Shown here piece by piece: positions 51,270 to 61,760 of a stretch of 64,000 nt of DNA. The translations under genes were made by a program, and so were the position numbers. Below the pieces are notes generated by a model. That model was not told the origin of the DNA, did no database searches, and worked only from the letters and a program-made list of their open reading frames with translations. This DNA is from Kudoa neothunni (lineage: Eukaryota > Cnidaria): NCBI GenBank assembly GCA_964304625.1, contig OZ199840.1:5890001-5954000 (forward strand). Reading direction: 5' to 3'. How positions within the stretch are numbered: position 1 is the stretch's first letter; each line of letters begins with the position of its first letter.

Positions 51270-51735
51270 GTTTACAAGGTAAAACCCCTGGCGCAACTTA
51301 TTAGGTTGTGGAATTCTGGTTGGTCAGACCTCTTCTATTAACGCTTTAAGCACCGCAGGACGTAACATAAACCCCGCCCCTTATCTTTATGCAGTAGCGT
51401 GGGACTTTAACCCATTAAACATCCTCGTCTCAGGGTGACCACCACCTCAAACCCTATCCTATCCCTTTTAGGACGTTGACTCTGTGGGAACTGAAAATTA
51501 CTTGCCTTTCGATTTTCGATGGTTTCAAGAGATTCAAACTCTTATTCACGCGAATCTGGCCGCCAGTGCATCCCACTCCACAACGAGCGTACACTTTAAC
51601 CACAGCTCCCAAATATGGTACAGAGACCTACCGACACGGATGCAGTAATCTGACCACCGGTGGATTCGAACCCATTACCTCATGGTTCTGAGTCCTAGTG
51701 TCACACCGAAGAGCTATCTGTCCTCGGCTCCATAT
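51270..51735 (-). mobile_element. tRNA-derived SINE-like element
   Basis: On the minus strand a tRNA-like head runs from about 51735. TAGCTCTTCGGTG resembles an A box and GGGTTCGAATCC is a B box about 45 bases on, but stems do not pair as in a real tRNA. A 350-base body follows, distinctly richer in G and C than the surroundings (for example GGATAGGATAGGG, GGCGGGG). Structure and base composition point to a SINE of a different family from the one at 4590. Its 3' end is uncertain. Confidence 0.55.
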
Positions 51736-52722
51736 TTTAGTTATTTGTTCCATTACTTGCACTAAGGTCCAAAGCCTTGCCGTTTGTTGAACATAGATTA
51801 ATGATTTATCTTTGAGTGAACGTTAATTATCATTAAGATTCGCACATATATCAGAAAAAATATGCCGAGTAATCTTATCGTGAAAAATTAGAAACAATTT
51901 GTTTAGTTGATTATTTAAGAGCAGTTAGGTTTTTGAAATATTATTAAAAAATTAATTAATCTTCTTATTTTATTAGTTTTTTTAGATGTATTCGTAGCTG
52001 TTGAGACAAATTTTGTTATCAAAATAATGTAAAAGTTAATTAATCAATTATTCGCATTAGTCTTGGTTATATTGATGTGGTTGGTATTAGAGTTGACTAT
52101 TAATAGCGTCTAATTTTTCAGAATTAATAGACAATTGCCGCCCAACGTAAAAAATATTCTTTAAAAAAAATCAATAACAAACCATCTTACAAAATTCACT
52201 GTTTTGAGTTATTTTTTTTAAACAGCATGGTAATGAACTATGAAAACACCAAAGATTAGCCATAACATAACTAATCAAAATATTCCGGAAATAAATTAAT
52301 ACATATCCCATAAATGATAATTGGTCGTAATTTGCATCCGTCTGCATAAATAAGGAAACTTTAACAATCATAAAGATCGTTGTGAAAGATAAATGGGAAA
52401 TAATTATATTAAGAAATTAGCATAATCCTTTTTAACATGAAAGATATACTATGTGATTTGGAACCTTTGGTTGGTGTTATCACATATTTAATTTGTTGAC
52501 AACACAAATACTAATCTTAGCAGTATTGTCGGAATGCAGCATCTTATTTACTTGGTTCTTCATGTCCTTTTATTGAGCAAACTTTTGGTTTCAAATGGAA
52601 ACGATGATCCACAAGTAACAATTTCTGTTATTCTTTAGCCATAAATCTTATAAAAAATAAAAAAGTATTCCATATTGATAGTCAAAGACACCTCACTCGA
52701 TAAGTTTTATTGTTACGATCGA
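51736..52722. other. Intergenic, no gene recognised
   Basis: AT-rich sequence with no supported exon or transposon end. Confidence 0.4.
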
Positions 52723-52779
52723 ATGACGATACTCGAAAATGGCCAACGTTGGATTACACCGTTACGTATCTACGGAGAA
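52723..52779 (+). CDS. Possible first exon of an unidentified gene (partial)
   Basis: ATG opens MTILENGQRWITPLRIYGE, and the frame runs exactly into a strong donor, GTAAGTTTG. It is less AT-rich than its surroundings. No continuing exon was found; a hAT element lies directly downstream and may have disrupted the gene or lie in its intron. It may also be chance. Confidence 0.3.
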
Positions 52780-53088
52780 GTAAGTTTGGGTAAATAAAGT
52801 CGAAATCAAATTATTTCTGATTGAAAATTTTTAAAGTTTATAAAAGGAAAGTTTATTTAATATTTTTGAGAAAAAAGTCTATCATTCCTACTATTTAATT
52901 ACACTAACTTTTGGTATGGTGAAATTTTTTAAATTTATGTAAATTATTCTAAAATGTTACAAATAGACATTGCCGTGTTCGACGTTTATTCTTGGAAAAA
53001 TCGACGATTATTTTTAATCCTGTCATGCGCGGAAACGTAATGCGCAGAAATTTCAAAACAAAAAAAATTTTAATTAAAATATGTTAAA

Positions 53089-55672
53089 TTAAACAGTTAA
53101 TTTTCCATTAAAATATAATATTGACAACATGCGAGAACGATCTGGTGACAGTTTCCCTCTATCCATGGGCAACATATGCTTTAATTTTGAAAAGTTACGT
53201 TCGACTGTGATCATAGACAGCGGAATTGATGTCAAATCTAAAGCAACTTTTGAAAGTATGGGATACTTTCTAGTATACTCTTCTTCCGGCGTAATTCCAA
53301 AATTTTTTCCTTGAGCGTCACATTTAGGGAAGTTTATATATTCACTATTGAGTTCACCAGGGTCGTTGTTTTCAACATAAGGAGAAATTAGTTCGAGATT
53401 AACATTTTTAAAATTAGGACTGCATAGACCAAGAGCATCCATCGTTTTTAAGCAATCCGGCGAATGGAAACAACCTTCAGTCTGCTTTGTCACTATTGTT
53501 GATAGTTTCAAAATCAAGGAATCGATGAATTGTGTCATTTTCTCCTAGATCTTTTGTCGACGACCAAGAGGAAATATTGAAATAACATTTTCATAATTGC
53601 TTAATATTTCTTCCTTAGGAATATTATTATATTTATAGTTTATCCAATTGTAAAGATGTGCAAACCCAAAGAAATTATCAGATTCAATTAAGGATGAGTA
53701 TTTGTATAATGGATCAAGGGAAGATATTATAAATCGTATATAAATAGACAATTCGTTAAAAGATTCTTCGGAGAGTTCAATGTATTTAATAAATTTGGAG
53801 AGAGATTCGTGTCCGGATTCCAGAAAAAGTTTTTTATTTCTGGGAAATAATATCTACAACGAAGAAAACACTTGTAAAAGCTGCACCACCTAATGTCGGT
53901 TGTAATTTCTTTACGATATTCGATTTTTTGTTTATCCAAATAATGCAAAAAGCTAGTTTTTGCCTAACAATGCAGAAAAGTTCATACAAGGATGTTTTAC
54001 ATGATGGAACATAGTATCCATTGATTTTTTCACGGAAAAATGGATAGGATGTGAAAAACACGACATCCTAATGATATTATGATACATGGTAGATATACTT
54101 CTATAATATTTTTTCATATATGATGCAGAATCATATACAATTGCCATGTATTGTTTCCACATAATTTCGTAATTATTTACGGTTTCCGATACTTCAATGG
54201 AAATTATAATGGCACTGCATTCACGAAGAATTTTTGAATCAAGCATAAGTACTCTCCTCGCTGATATCTCATGATCGTAAAAACAAGCCACAATATTTAG
54301 CAAAGACCTATTTCTAAAATTTGGCGATTCATCGATAATGAGAGAAAATTGCTTATTTTTTAGCAATGATTTCATACATTCATTATTTTGTTGAAAAAAT
54401 GGCAATTGCTTTTCAACCAAAGCTCGACTAGGGGCGTACCTCGATTTTGCGTTATTCGGTATTGCGTAATAGTCCAATATCTCGTTTATTTTTTAATTGT
54501 TTATAAATTTGGATACTGCTCAATAATTGTTACACTATTATCTCGTAAAATATGCGTAAAAATATCTATAAATAAAAAAATTAATATGAAATTGCTCAGT
54601 ATTGCGAAGTAATTTTGTATTGCGGAGAAATTCTAGGAAACCTCGTTTTGGTTCGACACTGCGTAGTAAATTTGACCATGTCAAGAATACAGGGGGATGT
54701 TGAAAAGAAATTTAAAATTATCAGTTGTTACAATTAAATTAAGTAAATGAGGAGTTAAAAAATGAATAGCTTAGAAATTGGACCTTAGTAATAGAATAAT
54801 TATGTATTGGTAAAAAGTACATTTCAAATATAAAGAACATCCAACCCACGGTAGAATTTTTTGGGAGGAACAAAAACTTTCCAGCTACGACATTTCTAAC
54901 AAACGAAAATTTGAATGAAGGAGAGACTTTATTAGTGAACCATGCGCCAGTATCTCTGATGATAAATGTCAAAAAAACAACAATTAATCGTCAAACTGTC
55001 AACATCTAAAATTAAGGATGCTTTAACAACTCTTAGACAAACCTTTGCAAGCCAAGGTTCTGAAGGTCTATGCGATTTACATCCTGTTATGGATCGAAAA
55101 TCAGCTATTTTAAAAGAAAGAGAACCGCAGATTAAAATGGTGTGAACTTTCTCTAGAGATATAATTAAAATTAGAAAACCCTTATTTTCATTATATAGAT
55201 GAATTTATGTTTAAAAAGGAGCTAATAAATGATTTAATCGATTTTTTGCAGAATGCGATTGATCAAAACTCGATATTGCGTAGTAAATTGGGACAGCCAG
55301 CTTACTACGCAATACCGAGACACCACTGTATTAGGTAATGATCTGGAAGGCACTCAGTATTTAGCCAATAACTTGCGTAAGGTATTTTTTTATCGATGAA
55401 AGACCATCATACACAACCATGGAAACCAAATCTATTTCGATATCAATGTTACTCTTATCTCTAAAAAGGAGATTAAAAACTGGTCGAGAACTTTCATGAG
55501 ATAATTTCGTAGATATATGTTTATTCGAGTTGATGTAGTCTACAACTCTATTTTATTGCATAGGTAGTTTTATTTTGCAATATTTGCAAACAAGATGTTC
55601 ATCTATGATTTCCAAATCAGCCAATTCTCCCCCAAAACTGTCAACTGATCTTCGCTTTCTACCCATTTTAAA
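53089..55672 (-). pseudogene. hAT transposase, interrupted and frameshifted
   Basis: The N terminus (from about 55672) reads MGRKRRSVDSFGGELADLEI then LVCKYCKIKLPMQ, a C-x2-C zinc-finger-like start. After the insertion, SRALVEKQLPFFQQNNECMK and LIIDESPNFRNRSLLNIV begin the RNase-H-like part (54477-53953), followed by TTDIRWCSFYKCFLRC. The C terminus (53538-53089) has YPILSKVALDLTSIPLSMIT and VERNFSKLKHMLPMDRGKLS, the hAT dimerisation domain. At least two frame changes lie between the open blocks. It is better preserved than the copy at 47-50 kb. Confidence 0.8.
54429..55330 (+). mobile_element. Pogo-type element inserted into the hAT transposase
   Basis: Element 54431-55328 with TA on both sides. 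The left end GGGGCGTACCTCGATTTTGC and the right end, read inward, CAGTGGTGTCTCGGTATTGC are imperfect inverted repeats. TATTGCGTAGTAAATT-like words recur near both ends (54450-54475, 54600-54675, 55265-55315), suggesting subterminal binding repeats. Inside, LCDLHPVMDRKSAIL resembles a block of the pogo remnant at 40.17 kb. On either side of the insertion the hAT protein reads LPDHYLI and SRALVEKQ, which would be adjacent without it. Confidence 0.7.
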
Positions 55673-55740
55673 TTTAAACTTGCTAGCAAGAAAGGCCAAA
55701 AAATAAACGTCGAAAATTTTTTTAAAATTCGACGATTAAA

Positions 55741-57560
55741 ATAAAAAACAATATGCGGTTTAATATACTAAAATGATAATTTAACCCATTAAGGTTTGTT
55801 GGGTTGGTATTGACCCAGTCATCATCGCTCGATATTTTTTTACATTTATAATGTTTTGGCAATATTAACGAAAACCGTATACTTTATTGTTAAATTTCTA
55901 AAATTACTATTTTATAACTGTAAAGTAGTTTAATCATTCATATATCATATAATTTGTGAACAGGAGGCCAGTGGAGCCCAAAAGTGAGAAAATATTTTAG
56001 TTATTTCATCAATTTCTATGTCAGCCTAATCTATGCTCAACTAACATTATTATTTTTAAAAACAACATAGATATTAAGGATTTCAAAATTTTTTCAGGTA
56101 CATTAATTTCGTGTTTATTACAAAATTACCTTTTGGGGTAATAGATAATGAGGTTTTTCTACGCCGTATAAAAATGTTCCAAATTATAAAATATAATTTT
56201 TTTAAATACAAAATCGTAAAATAGATCAATCCTTTTCCTGAATCAAATTAAAAATTCGTTCGTGGTTTTTAAGAGCCGTTAACCACAATATTGTAATATG
56301 CAAATTTTTCTACTTTAAAGGACTAAAAACGCTTGCATAATACGAATATCAAAAGGTATGTTTAATAGATTTATGAATCATAAAGTATTAAAGCAATTGT
56401 CACAACGACTAATTTTTTATGTAATTCTAATATTGTATTTATCTATCAACAAACACTTAAGTCGTACCACTAATTTTATTATTATATTTTTGGAAGACTA
56501 TTATATCTATACCCAAGTTTTCCTATTAAAAACTAACATTACTTAAAAGTTTGAAATTTACTATTTTTTAAAAATTTAATGGATACGGGATGAAGGTCTA
56601 AAGATACAAAAAATCAATTAACTCATATATAATTATGTTCAGATTATTCAGTAACACGGTTGTTCAGTTTCAATACATTAAAGGCACTAGCTATTGAGGC
56701 GGAAGTTTTTAATCCATAATGGTGACGTCGCATACGCGTCGTCAAGTTTAATCCCAGTAACTCCTATTTATAATCGACCTATAAAGTTTCTTTCATAGAA
56801 TATGCAGAATTTAATTATTTTTGACCTTTCGCTGCCGCTCCTAGGGGCCAAAAATAATTAAATGCAGTCAAAACTATACATACCTACCTGGATATTCTGA
56901 TCCGTGCTAATAGCCACGTCCTACATTAAATATCGATTATTGCACTGAAATCATTATTATAACAGTATTTTATTATTGTGAATGCGAATAAAAAATATCA
57001 TTCCTGAGTTTAAAGGTGTTATAAATGGAGTTAACTGTAAAAGCATACAAAAATAGCTAAAATTATAAGTTCTTACTAATAAAATAAGGATTAACAAATA
57101 TTTTTTACCTAATAATCGAAACGGATGAGTCGTAAATATCACGAAACAAAATTCATATAATTAAAGGAATGAGTTACCGCATGTCTATTTTCGTCTAAAA
57201 TCTATATGGAAATAGAAAAATTTATTAAAATTTTACGAAGATTAGTCAAAATAAAACCTTGATTTATTTTTGGATAAACATTTATAGTTATAATTTTAAG
57301 TTTGAAAAGTTTCTCCTTTATTCTTAAAAATTACAGCAAAATAAACAAACCTATATTTATTCTCTACGGCTCTTAATGAATTTTCTCAGTTTTTACTGAG
57401 TAATTAGTAAAATCAATCAGTTGTAACAAAAATTTAAAAAAGATAACTTCATTAGATAAAGTTAGTAAATTTTTTGGTTCTGACGGTACAACTTGACTTA
57501 AACATGATTCTGCTATTACGTTAATAATGGTAAGATCAAGTAAATTACAAAAAACCCAGA
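55741..57560. other. Intergenic with one foldback repeat
   Basis: No gene seen. TTTAACCCATTAAGG near 55782 resembles a TTAA-targeted terminus but no partner was found. The hairpin repeat copy B is listed separately. Confidence 0.35.
56807..56865 (+). repeat. Foldback-hairpin repeat, copy B
   Basis: Arms 56807-56826 (GAATTTAATTATTTTTGACC) and 56846-56865 are inverted complements apart from an A-C mismatch and the outermost positions. The loop TTTCGCTGCCGCTCCTAGG is GC-rich, like the reverse complement of copy A's loop. Downstream GCAGTCAAAACTA matches the flank of copy C. Confidence 0.65.
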
Positions 57561-58268
57561 GTTTAATGCAGTGTTTCCCGACGTGGGTCTCACGCCCCAC
57601 CTGTGGGACATGGAAGAATTTTATTGAGGTATGGAAATTACTGAAGGTTTAATGAACTGGCCTGGTGCAACGTGGATAATGGTGAGATTATTGGGCAGTA
57701 TATCACGATTTTCGATATCGCTTATTTATAAGTGACGCTTAGTACCATAAAAAATACAAAAAGCAATGACTACTTACATATAAAACAACAATAATATTTA
57801 ACGTGAGCTTCATGCAAATAGAATCAGAATGATATGAATCTCAATTTTGTCTCATTTAGAATCATATATCTTTTTTTGATTAAACCTAATATAATATTGA
57901 TTAATTTTGTATCTATATTATTTATTTTCGGTTCATTAGCCCCCTTTACACAAAAGTCTTTCCTAATGAAGGTTGGATTACCACTAATTTCACATAATGC
58001 TGTTTTTGACGGAATGGTGAACTAGATGTTAATTTTTAAGACCCATTCATAAATTAAGTTAAATCAGATCGACAACATTTTAATTTTAATTAAAAAAGGA
58101 ATATATATTAATTTTTTTCAAATTTTAATGTGATAGGTACCTTTATTAAAAATTATCAACAATTTAATTACAAAAAATCAATAATTTTGAAAAAGGTAGG
58201 GATACGGAATTTCTTCAAAGAGAAAGTGGGGCGCGATAGAAAAAAGGTTGCAAAACACTGGTTTAATG
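57561..58268. mobile_element. hAT non-autonomous element (692 bp) with perfect 8-bp duplication
   Basis: Element 57569-58260 between two copies of GTTTAATG (57561-57568 and 58261-58268). Termini are CAGTGTTTCCCGACGTGGG and, inward from the right, CAGTGTTTTGCAACCTTTTT, followed by GCGCCCCAC, classic hAT-type ends. No transposase inside. The perfect duplication shows a clean, fairly recent insertion. Confidence 0.88.
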
Positions 58269-58733
58269 TATTATGTAGGATAAATTTATCAATTATTTGT
58301 AGATCCTAACCAAAGCTAAGATTAAAAGTATGGTTTTCTCCGTATAATGAACGCAGACTTATTAGTGCAACTCGGACTCAATAGTACGCTTCCTCAGCCA
58401 ATTAACTCCGAAAGTACAATAGTTCGGCTGTCTGCCAGACTTGATTTTATGTTGCTATTTTTAAATTTGAAGATATACATATATTAAAAGAAATTAATTA
58501 ACAAATATAAAAAACTAGAATTTTTTTTATCATATTGGCATTTACTTAGTAAACTAAATTTAATAGTGGATATGAGTACCAATTGGTATGTGAATCAAGG
58601 TGTTCGAATATGCAATTGGGATAATAACCAGATAAAAGTGGTTTCTGTCTATTATATCTACTTGTTGAGATACCAATATGAGTATTCATTTATTCTAATG
58701 CAGCTAACTTTAAAATATCTATTCCATTCGTAG

Positions 58734-60176
58734 ATTCTCTGATGTCGAATTTATAGATATTTCAAAATATGACACGCTATTTGTATCTTCACCAGATAAT
58801 TACAAGATAATTTTGAGCAACCAACTAAAAGTTAATGAACAAAGCAGTGGTCTGATTGAACTGTTAAGATATTTCTATAATTTTTACGAAGACGTAAACA
58901 TTCGATCTTCAACATGAGATTAATGTGAGTTAAAGGAGCTGGCATTGAAGCCATATATTATAATGTCCTCAACGCAATTTTCCATCGGATTTTTCACTAA
59001 CAACCCCGGTCTATATGATGATTGGATGGTGAGAGAATTTCTCATAAAAAACAAGAAGTACACTGTAGTTGTGAATGAATTCCACTGTATGAGCCTCAAT
59101 AATGTAGCAAAAGCGACCTACGTTCAATTGATCAATGTAAACATTTATTTAATATGATCTGATATCATATTAATTGATAGGAGTTATTGGATTTGGATGA
59201 CGTCTATAATCCCAAGAAAATTGCCCATCCCTGCATTAGTAAAGGGTTAGAAATTGTGATAAACTCTACTAAGTTAAAATATTATTGTTTGACGAAACCT
59301 ACACGTAAATTTCGATTTGCATTTGTGGGTGAATACGACCTGAAAGCTTGCACCACACTGCTCATTGCAATCTTCTACAATAGTGAGATGTGTGGGAGAA
59401 ACAAACACTGTAACTTTTCAAGTCTTACAAAAAAAATTTTACCCTCAGATATTAAATATTTATACGTATTTTATAAAGTAATACAAATTTTACATCCTAT
59501 TGTAGATATTTAATGAGGATTTTGAGTCCCTCGGCGAATCAACTGATACTATAAAAAAAACCCTGATTCTTCAGAGGGATGAAGCTTGCGTATACAGTAA
59601 TAAACTATCAAAGGAAGTATGATGTCTCAATGTTACTTACAGTAAAAATTTTTCCAGGATTATTTAACTCTCGTTTATAAGTGTTTACATTTGAATATAA
59701 TTTATGCTTTACTGAGTGATCTTTTACAAGATGACGAAGATTTTACGATATACCTAACTAAAATGTACAAATGTCTGTTGACATAATACTTATTTACAAT
59801 AATTAGAACGGTACTTATGAATACTTATGAATACATATATCTATTTGTTGACCCTATGTTTGGTTCTATTATTTTAGAAGAAGAAAAAATACTACCGTAA
59901 ATATAATGATTTTTTTTTTATTACGTATTTATTTTCAGGGAACCGATTCAATTTATCCCCTCGGAATGGTCACTGATACAAACTGAGATCACAACGAAAG
60001 CTTTTACTGTTACTGGTGCGACGTTGTTCTCTAAACCATTCGCTCCGTTCGTGGTGGATATCAAAATAAACAGATTTTTAATCAGAAGAAAACACATTAT
60101 TCTCATAACAACGATCGTATTATCTATTATTTCGTTGGCTCTACAATCTGCCATGGCTTTTTTTATCTACAGATGA
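58734..60176 (+). CDS. Unrecognised membrane-anchored protein, about seven exons (5' end unknown)
   Basis: Exons by eye: 58734-58893 (FSDVEFIDISKYDTLFVSSP), 58936-59136 (SSTQFSIGFFTNNPGLYDDW), 59181-59477 (LLDLDDVYNPKKIAHPCISK), 59506-59616 (IFNEDFESLGESTDTIKK), 59658-59764 (DYLTLVYKCLHLNIIYALLS), a less certain 59807 exon, and 59940-60176. The first five junctions keep frame with GT/AG sites. The join into the last exon works in frame only if the sixth exon ends early at a weak donor near 59851, so that part is unresolved. The last exon has FSKPFAPFVVDIKINRFLIR, RRKHIILITTIVLSIISLAL and ends AMAFFIYR, i.e. a basic stretch followed by one hydrophobic C-terminal helix. A 5' exon around 58572 (MSTNWYVNQGVRICNWDN) is possible but does not splice in frame. 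I do not recognise the family. Confidence 0.6.
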
Positions 60177-61469
60177 AAATCTAAACATTTATGGGCAATT
60201 ATAAATGACCATTAAGCCAATTTCCAACACTCATAATCCCTCTCTGTTCTACGCATTTTATCAGTATTAAAGTATATTTCGTTGTATTATTCGGAAGTTG
60301 TTTCACTTTTGACGTTATAAATACCAGAACATGACAAAGTAATTTTTGCATTCAACCTACCCACCAATAAAATTATAATATTTTCGTTTTTTCTTCCACA
60401 TGGCCGATACAATATTATAGTGACATGTTATTTTATATTTTCTAAATTTGTCATAAATCAAGCGGTCATAAAAGTTATTTCAACAAAAAATCAAAAAACT
60501 TTAGTATGCACCCTATCCTATAGAAATCAACCTTTAGTTTGATGTCATATGAGATCGGGTTTATTTAGACGAACCTTGGGTAGCGCCTTTTTCGCATTGC
60601 GAAAATTATTAAATTTATTTCATTGTTGATAATTTCTAGTAAACGGAATGTATTAAATGACAGCATATACTTTTTAAAATTTATTCATTGAACTTTAATC
60701 ATTTTGTTATATTTTATTTGATTAAATTTAAAGTTATTTAAACATTAAACATTTTAATGCAACTATAGAGACCCGACATAATCTCAATGTTGAAAATATT
60801 CATAAATATTAACATAACAAAAATTTTGGAATCATCTAAATGTACTTTTGGAGCAGAAAAGTGTATATATTTCATTGAAATTTGGAAGTTAATACTTATA
60901 ATTTTGAAATCAAAAATCAACAGTTTGCCTTTAAAAAGACCCTATTCTATCATAATACGATTTTTCGAGCCATATAGAATATAAGGGAGTATATAATGAT
61001 ATTATGTCAGAATATTTTTATATTAATACCTAATATTTTCAAGACAGTGGCGATTGACACGACAATAGATTTCTCCAAAATCACTGATAGTTCAAGTCTA
61101 TCAATTTATATATTGTTATAACATATTGTTTTATATTAAATAATAGAATTTTGTGAAAAAAGCTGTTTATCTAACTTTGGGATTTAATGACAACATTTTC
61201 ACGAAATTCAACTAATACATAATATATAAATTATTTATTTTTAAATATATTATTACATTGAGCTATAATGTATATTTTAAAATGCAACTCGAAAGAATAT
61301 CTTCTTTACAAAATTAGAAATGAGCAGATTAAATTTAAGTCTTGATATCAGTTAAGTTTAATTCTGACGTTGCAAAGTTAACAGTAAATGTAAACAAACA
61401 TTCGTAATCAATGTAAAAGTTAACAATCGACTTTAATATAATTAAATTAATTAGAATGTTTATTTAATT
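60177..61469. other. Intergenic, no gene recognised
   Basis: AT-rich; the small open frames around 60738-60984 are on both strands of the same sequence and look like chance. Confidence 0.4.
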
Positions 61470-61760
61470 GAGCGAAGGCTTTTTCTTTTTCGTTGTCTCT
61501 TAATTGCTGCTAATCCATAACTTTTAGGCCTCCCAACAGCCTTAACTTTATTAGGAAGTGTAAGTTCTAAAGCATAATAATACTTGCCACACTAAGTTAT
61601 ATATCTTTTAAATCTGGGATTTATTGATTCTTTGTTTTCGACATCAGTTATGCCCGGGATAGGGGCAATTCCAATGACATTTTTTTCAGGCGGTTCAGGT
61701 GGTGATGTATCATTTATTGGCGGAATTACAACAAGACTACTTTCTACTAAAAAAACAATG
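61470..61760 (-). pseudogene. Possible coding remnant with a GRPK motif
   Basis: On the minus strand, two open pieces in succession: VIPPINDTSPPEPPEKNVIG continuing to INPRFKRYIT, and, in another frame, LPNKVKAVGRPKSYGLAAIK then RQRKRKSLRSIK and a stop at about 61472. The GRPK box with a basic tail is seen at the C termini of several DNA-binding and transposase-like proteins. The family cannot be named; it could be the end of a decayed transposase or of a small nuclear-protein gene. Confidence 0.3.

Larger units (their letters stand above)
52970..55740 (-). mobile_element. hAT element split by a pogo-type insertion
   Basis: Transposase on the minus strand, about 55680-53089, with an inserted element at 54431-55328. 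Near both outer sides are short palindromic segments built from CGTCGA and TCGACG (52978-53015 and 55705-55745) that also occur beside the transposase of the 46.7-51 kb copy (about 47000-47035 and 50115). True termini and target duplication were not identified, so these bounds are the core only. Confidence 0.65.

Noticed and set aside
54739-54972. 77-codon minus-strand frame
   Set aside because: Lies in the pogo-type insertion opposite its better-supported plus-strand remnant.
55782-55830. TTTAACCCATTAAGG as a piggyBac-type terminus
   Set aside because: No inverted partner with a flanking TTAA found within several kilobases.
60738-60984. Overlapping open frames on both strands
   Set aside because: AT-rich, hydrophobic-biased chance frames with no splice context or motif.
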